Source of the DNA: Acanthosepion pharaonis
Lineage: Eukaryota; Mollusca; Cephalopoda; Sepiida; Sepiidae
Reading direction: 5' to 3'
NCBI GenBank assembly: GCA_903632075.3
Contig: CAHIKZ030005440.1
Location: 594,501 to 658,500, forward strand
DNA length: 64,000 nucleotides
The first letter of the stretch is position 1. Every line of letters starts with the position of its first letter. Both the position numbers and the translations under genes were made by a program. This document shows, piece after piece, positions 63,201 to 64,000 of the stretch. Under the pieces are notes generated by a model. That model did no database searches and was not told the origin of the DNA. It saw nothing but the letters and a program-made list of their open reading frames with translations.

Positions 63201-64000
63201 TAAGAACTAGACTAGACACGAGAATAACCCTAACCCTGTAGATTAAATGGGTTCAATCCAGTTAAACGATGGAACAGTCTAACCCTGACATGGCAGTGTG
63301 CAGTACTAAAAAATTGAAATAAAGGGTTCAGGTCAAGTCTAACCCTGTGGATTAAATAAAGTGTTGTGTTCAATCCCATGGACAGGGCAGTGTGATTATA
63401 GATTCAGTGGAAACAGGGCAAGCATTAACTGAGCAGTACTAAAAATAAGAACTAGACGAGATATCCCTAGACATGGGCAGTGGAACGAGAACAGTCTAAC
63501 CCTGTAGATTAAATAAAGTGTTCAGGTCAATCCCTGGACAGGGCAGTGTGTACATGGATTCAGTGGAAACAGGGCAAGCATTAACTGAGCAGTACTAAAA
63601 ATAAGAACTAGACGAGATATCCCTAGACATGGGCAGTTAAACGAGAACAGTCTAACCCTGTAGATTAAATAAAGGTTCAGTTCAATGTCTGGACAAGTGT
63701 CCATGGACAGTGGAAACAGGGCAAGCATTAACTGAGCAGTACAAAAAATAAGAACTAGACGAGATATCCCTAGTGGAAATGAGGGCAAGCATATTGAGTT
63801 CAATCCCTGGACACTGTGTTGTACAGTAATAGGCAAATTAAGAACTAGAACTAAACGAGATATCCCTAGACATGGGCAGTGGAACGAGAACAGTCTAACC
63901 CTGTAGATTAAATAAAGGGTTCAGTTCAATCCCTGGACAGGGCAGTGTGTACATGGATTCAGTGGAAACAGGGCAAGCATTAACTGAGCAGTACTAAAAA
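54236..64000. repeat. 156-bp satellite array, about 60 monomers, runs off the window
   Basis: In the homogeneous part CCCTGGACAGGGCAGTGTGT recurs at exact 156-bp steps (62,041, 62,197, 62,353, 62,509, 62,665). Monomer landmarks are CCCTG-GA-CAGGG (a small hairpin), ACATGGATTCAGTGGAAACA, GGGCAAGCATTAACTGAGCA, GTACTAAAAATAAGAACTAG, ACGAGATATCCCTAGACATG, GGCAGTGGAACGAGAACAGT and CTAACCCCGTAGATTAAATA. Left-edge monomers (54.2-56 kb) are the most diverged, as expected at an array border. Variants include TTTGACATGGC for CTGGACAGGGC, CACTAGACATATGCAGT, and AATTTGACCTAAACGAG. Broken monomers lie at 59.93-60.10, 61.22-61.42, 63.21-63.37 and 63.68-63.86 kb. Since 156 is 3 x 52, minus-strand frames stay open across many monomers; they are not genes. 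Confidence 0.97.

Noticed and set aside
54236..64000. CRISPR array
   Set aside because: Whole monomers repeat with no unique spacers, and the DNA is clearly eukaryotic.
54236..64000. Hammerhead ribozyme in the satellite, as in some other animal satellites
   Set aside because: I looked for CTGATGA with a partner GAAA on both strands of the monomer and found neither in the right order.

Overview
The window is animal nuclear DNA with no intact host protein-coding gene that I can recognise. Long (TA)n, (CA)n and (GA)n tracts, tRNA-derived SINEs, mariner, hAT, piggyBac-like and pogo-like DNA transposons, Copia-type LTR retrotransposons, two kinds of LINE and a large satellite array point to a repeat-rich invertebrate. 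A mollusc, perhaps a cephalopod, is my low-confidence guess from this mix; no sequence here proves it.

Layout. 0.3-2.9 kb is a tandem, increasingly scrambled array of a GC-rich repeat made of four short hairpins. Related units lie at 3.2-3.7, 4.9-5.1, 8.3-8.9 and 26.9-27.1 kb. 5.1-8.2 kb holds a decayed Copia polyprotein, a 45-bp minisatellite and an LTR-like segment. 9-14.8 kb is purine tracts, foldback elements and unassigned DNA. 15.2-16.5 kb is a nearly complete mariner. 17.0-22.2 kb holds two minus-strand Copia relics, one interrupted by a piggyBac-like MITE and the other by a hAT-like element, plus a LINE ORF1 with a zinc knuckle. 22.7-25.5 kb holds SINE fragments. 27.3-30.4 kb contains LINE ORF1 and ORF2 remnants, a tRNA-headed SINE and a U4 snRNA-headed SINE with an 18-bp target-site duplication. 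30.4-36 kb is AT-rich repeat family X in both orientations, with a Copia fragment, a pogo-like MITE and a hAT fragment. 36-51 kb is a mosaic of SINEs, foldbacks, microsatellites, mariner/Tc1 remnants, LINE tails, a 690-bp inverted duplication and a class II tRNA-like gene. 52.2-54.1 kb has a tandem repeat born from a LINE coding segment, in two opposed blocks. 54.2 kb to the end is a 156-bp satellite.

The most interesting material is a group of short retroposons that share one 3' module (ACGTTAAA, then CCTTGTGYCACA, then GTGGGG) behind different heads: a tRNA, the 5' end of U4 snRNA, a run of UNCG-capped hairpins, or an AGCT-rich minisatellite. Paralogous copies inside the window serve as empty sites for several insertions, so the nesting order can be read directly.
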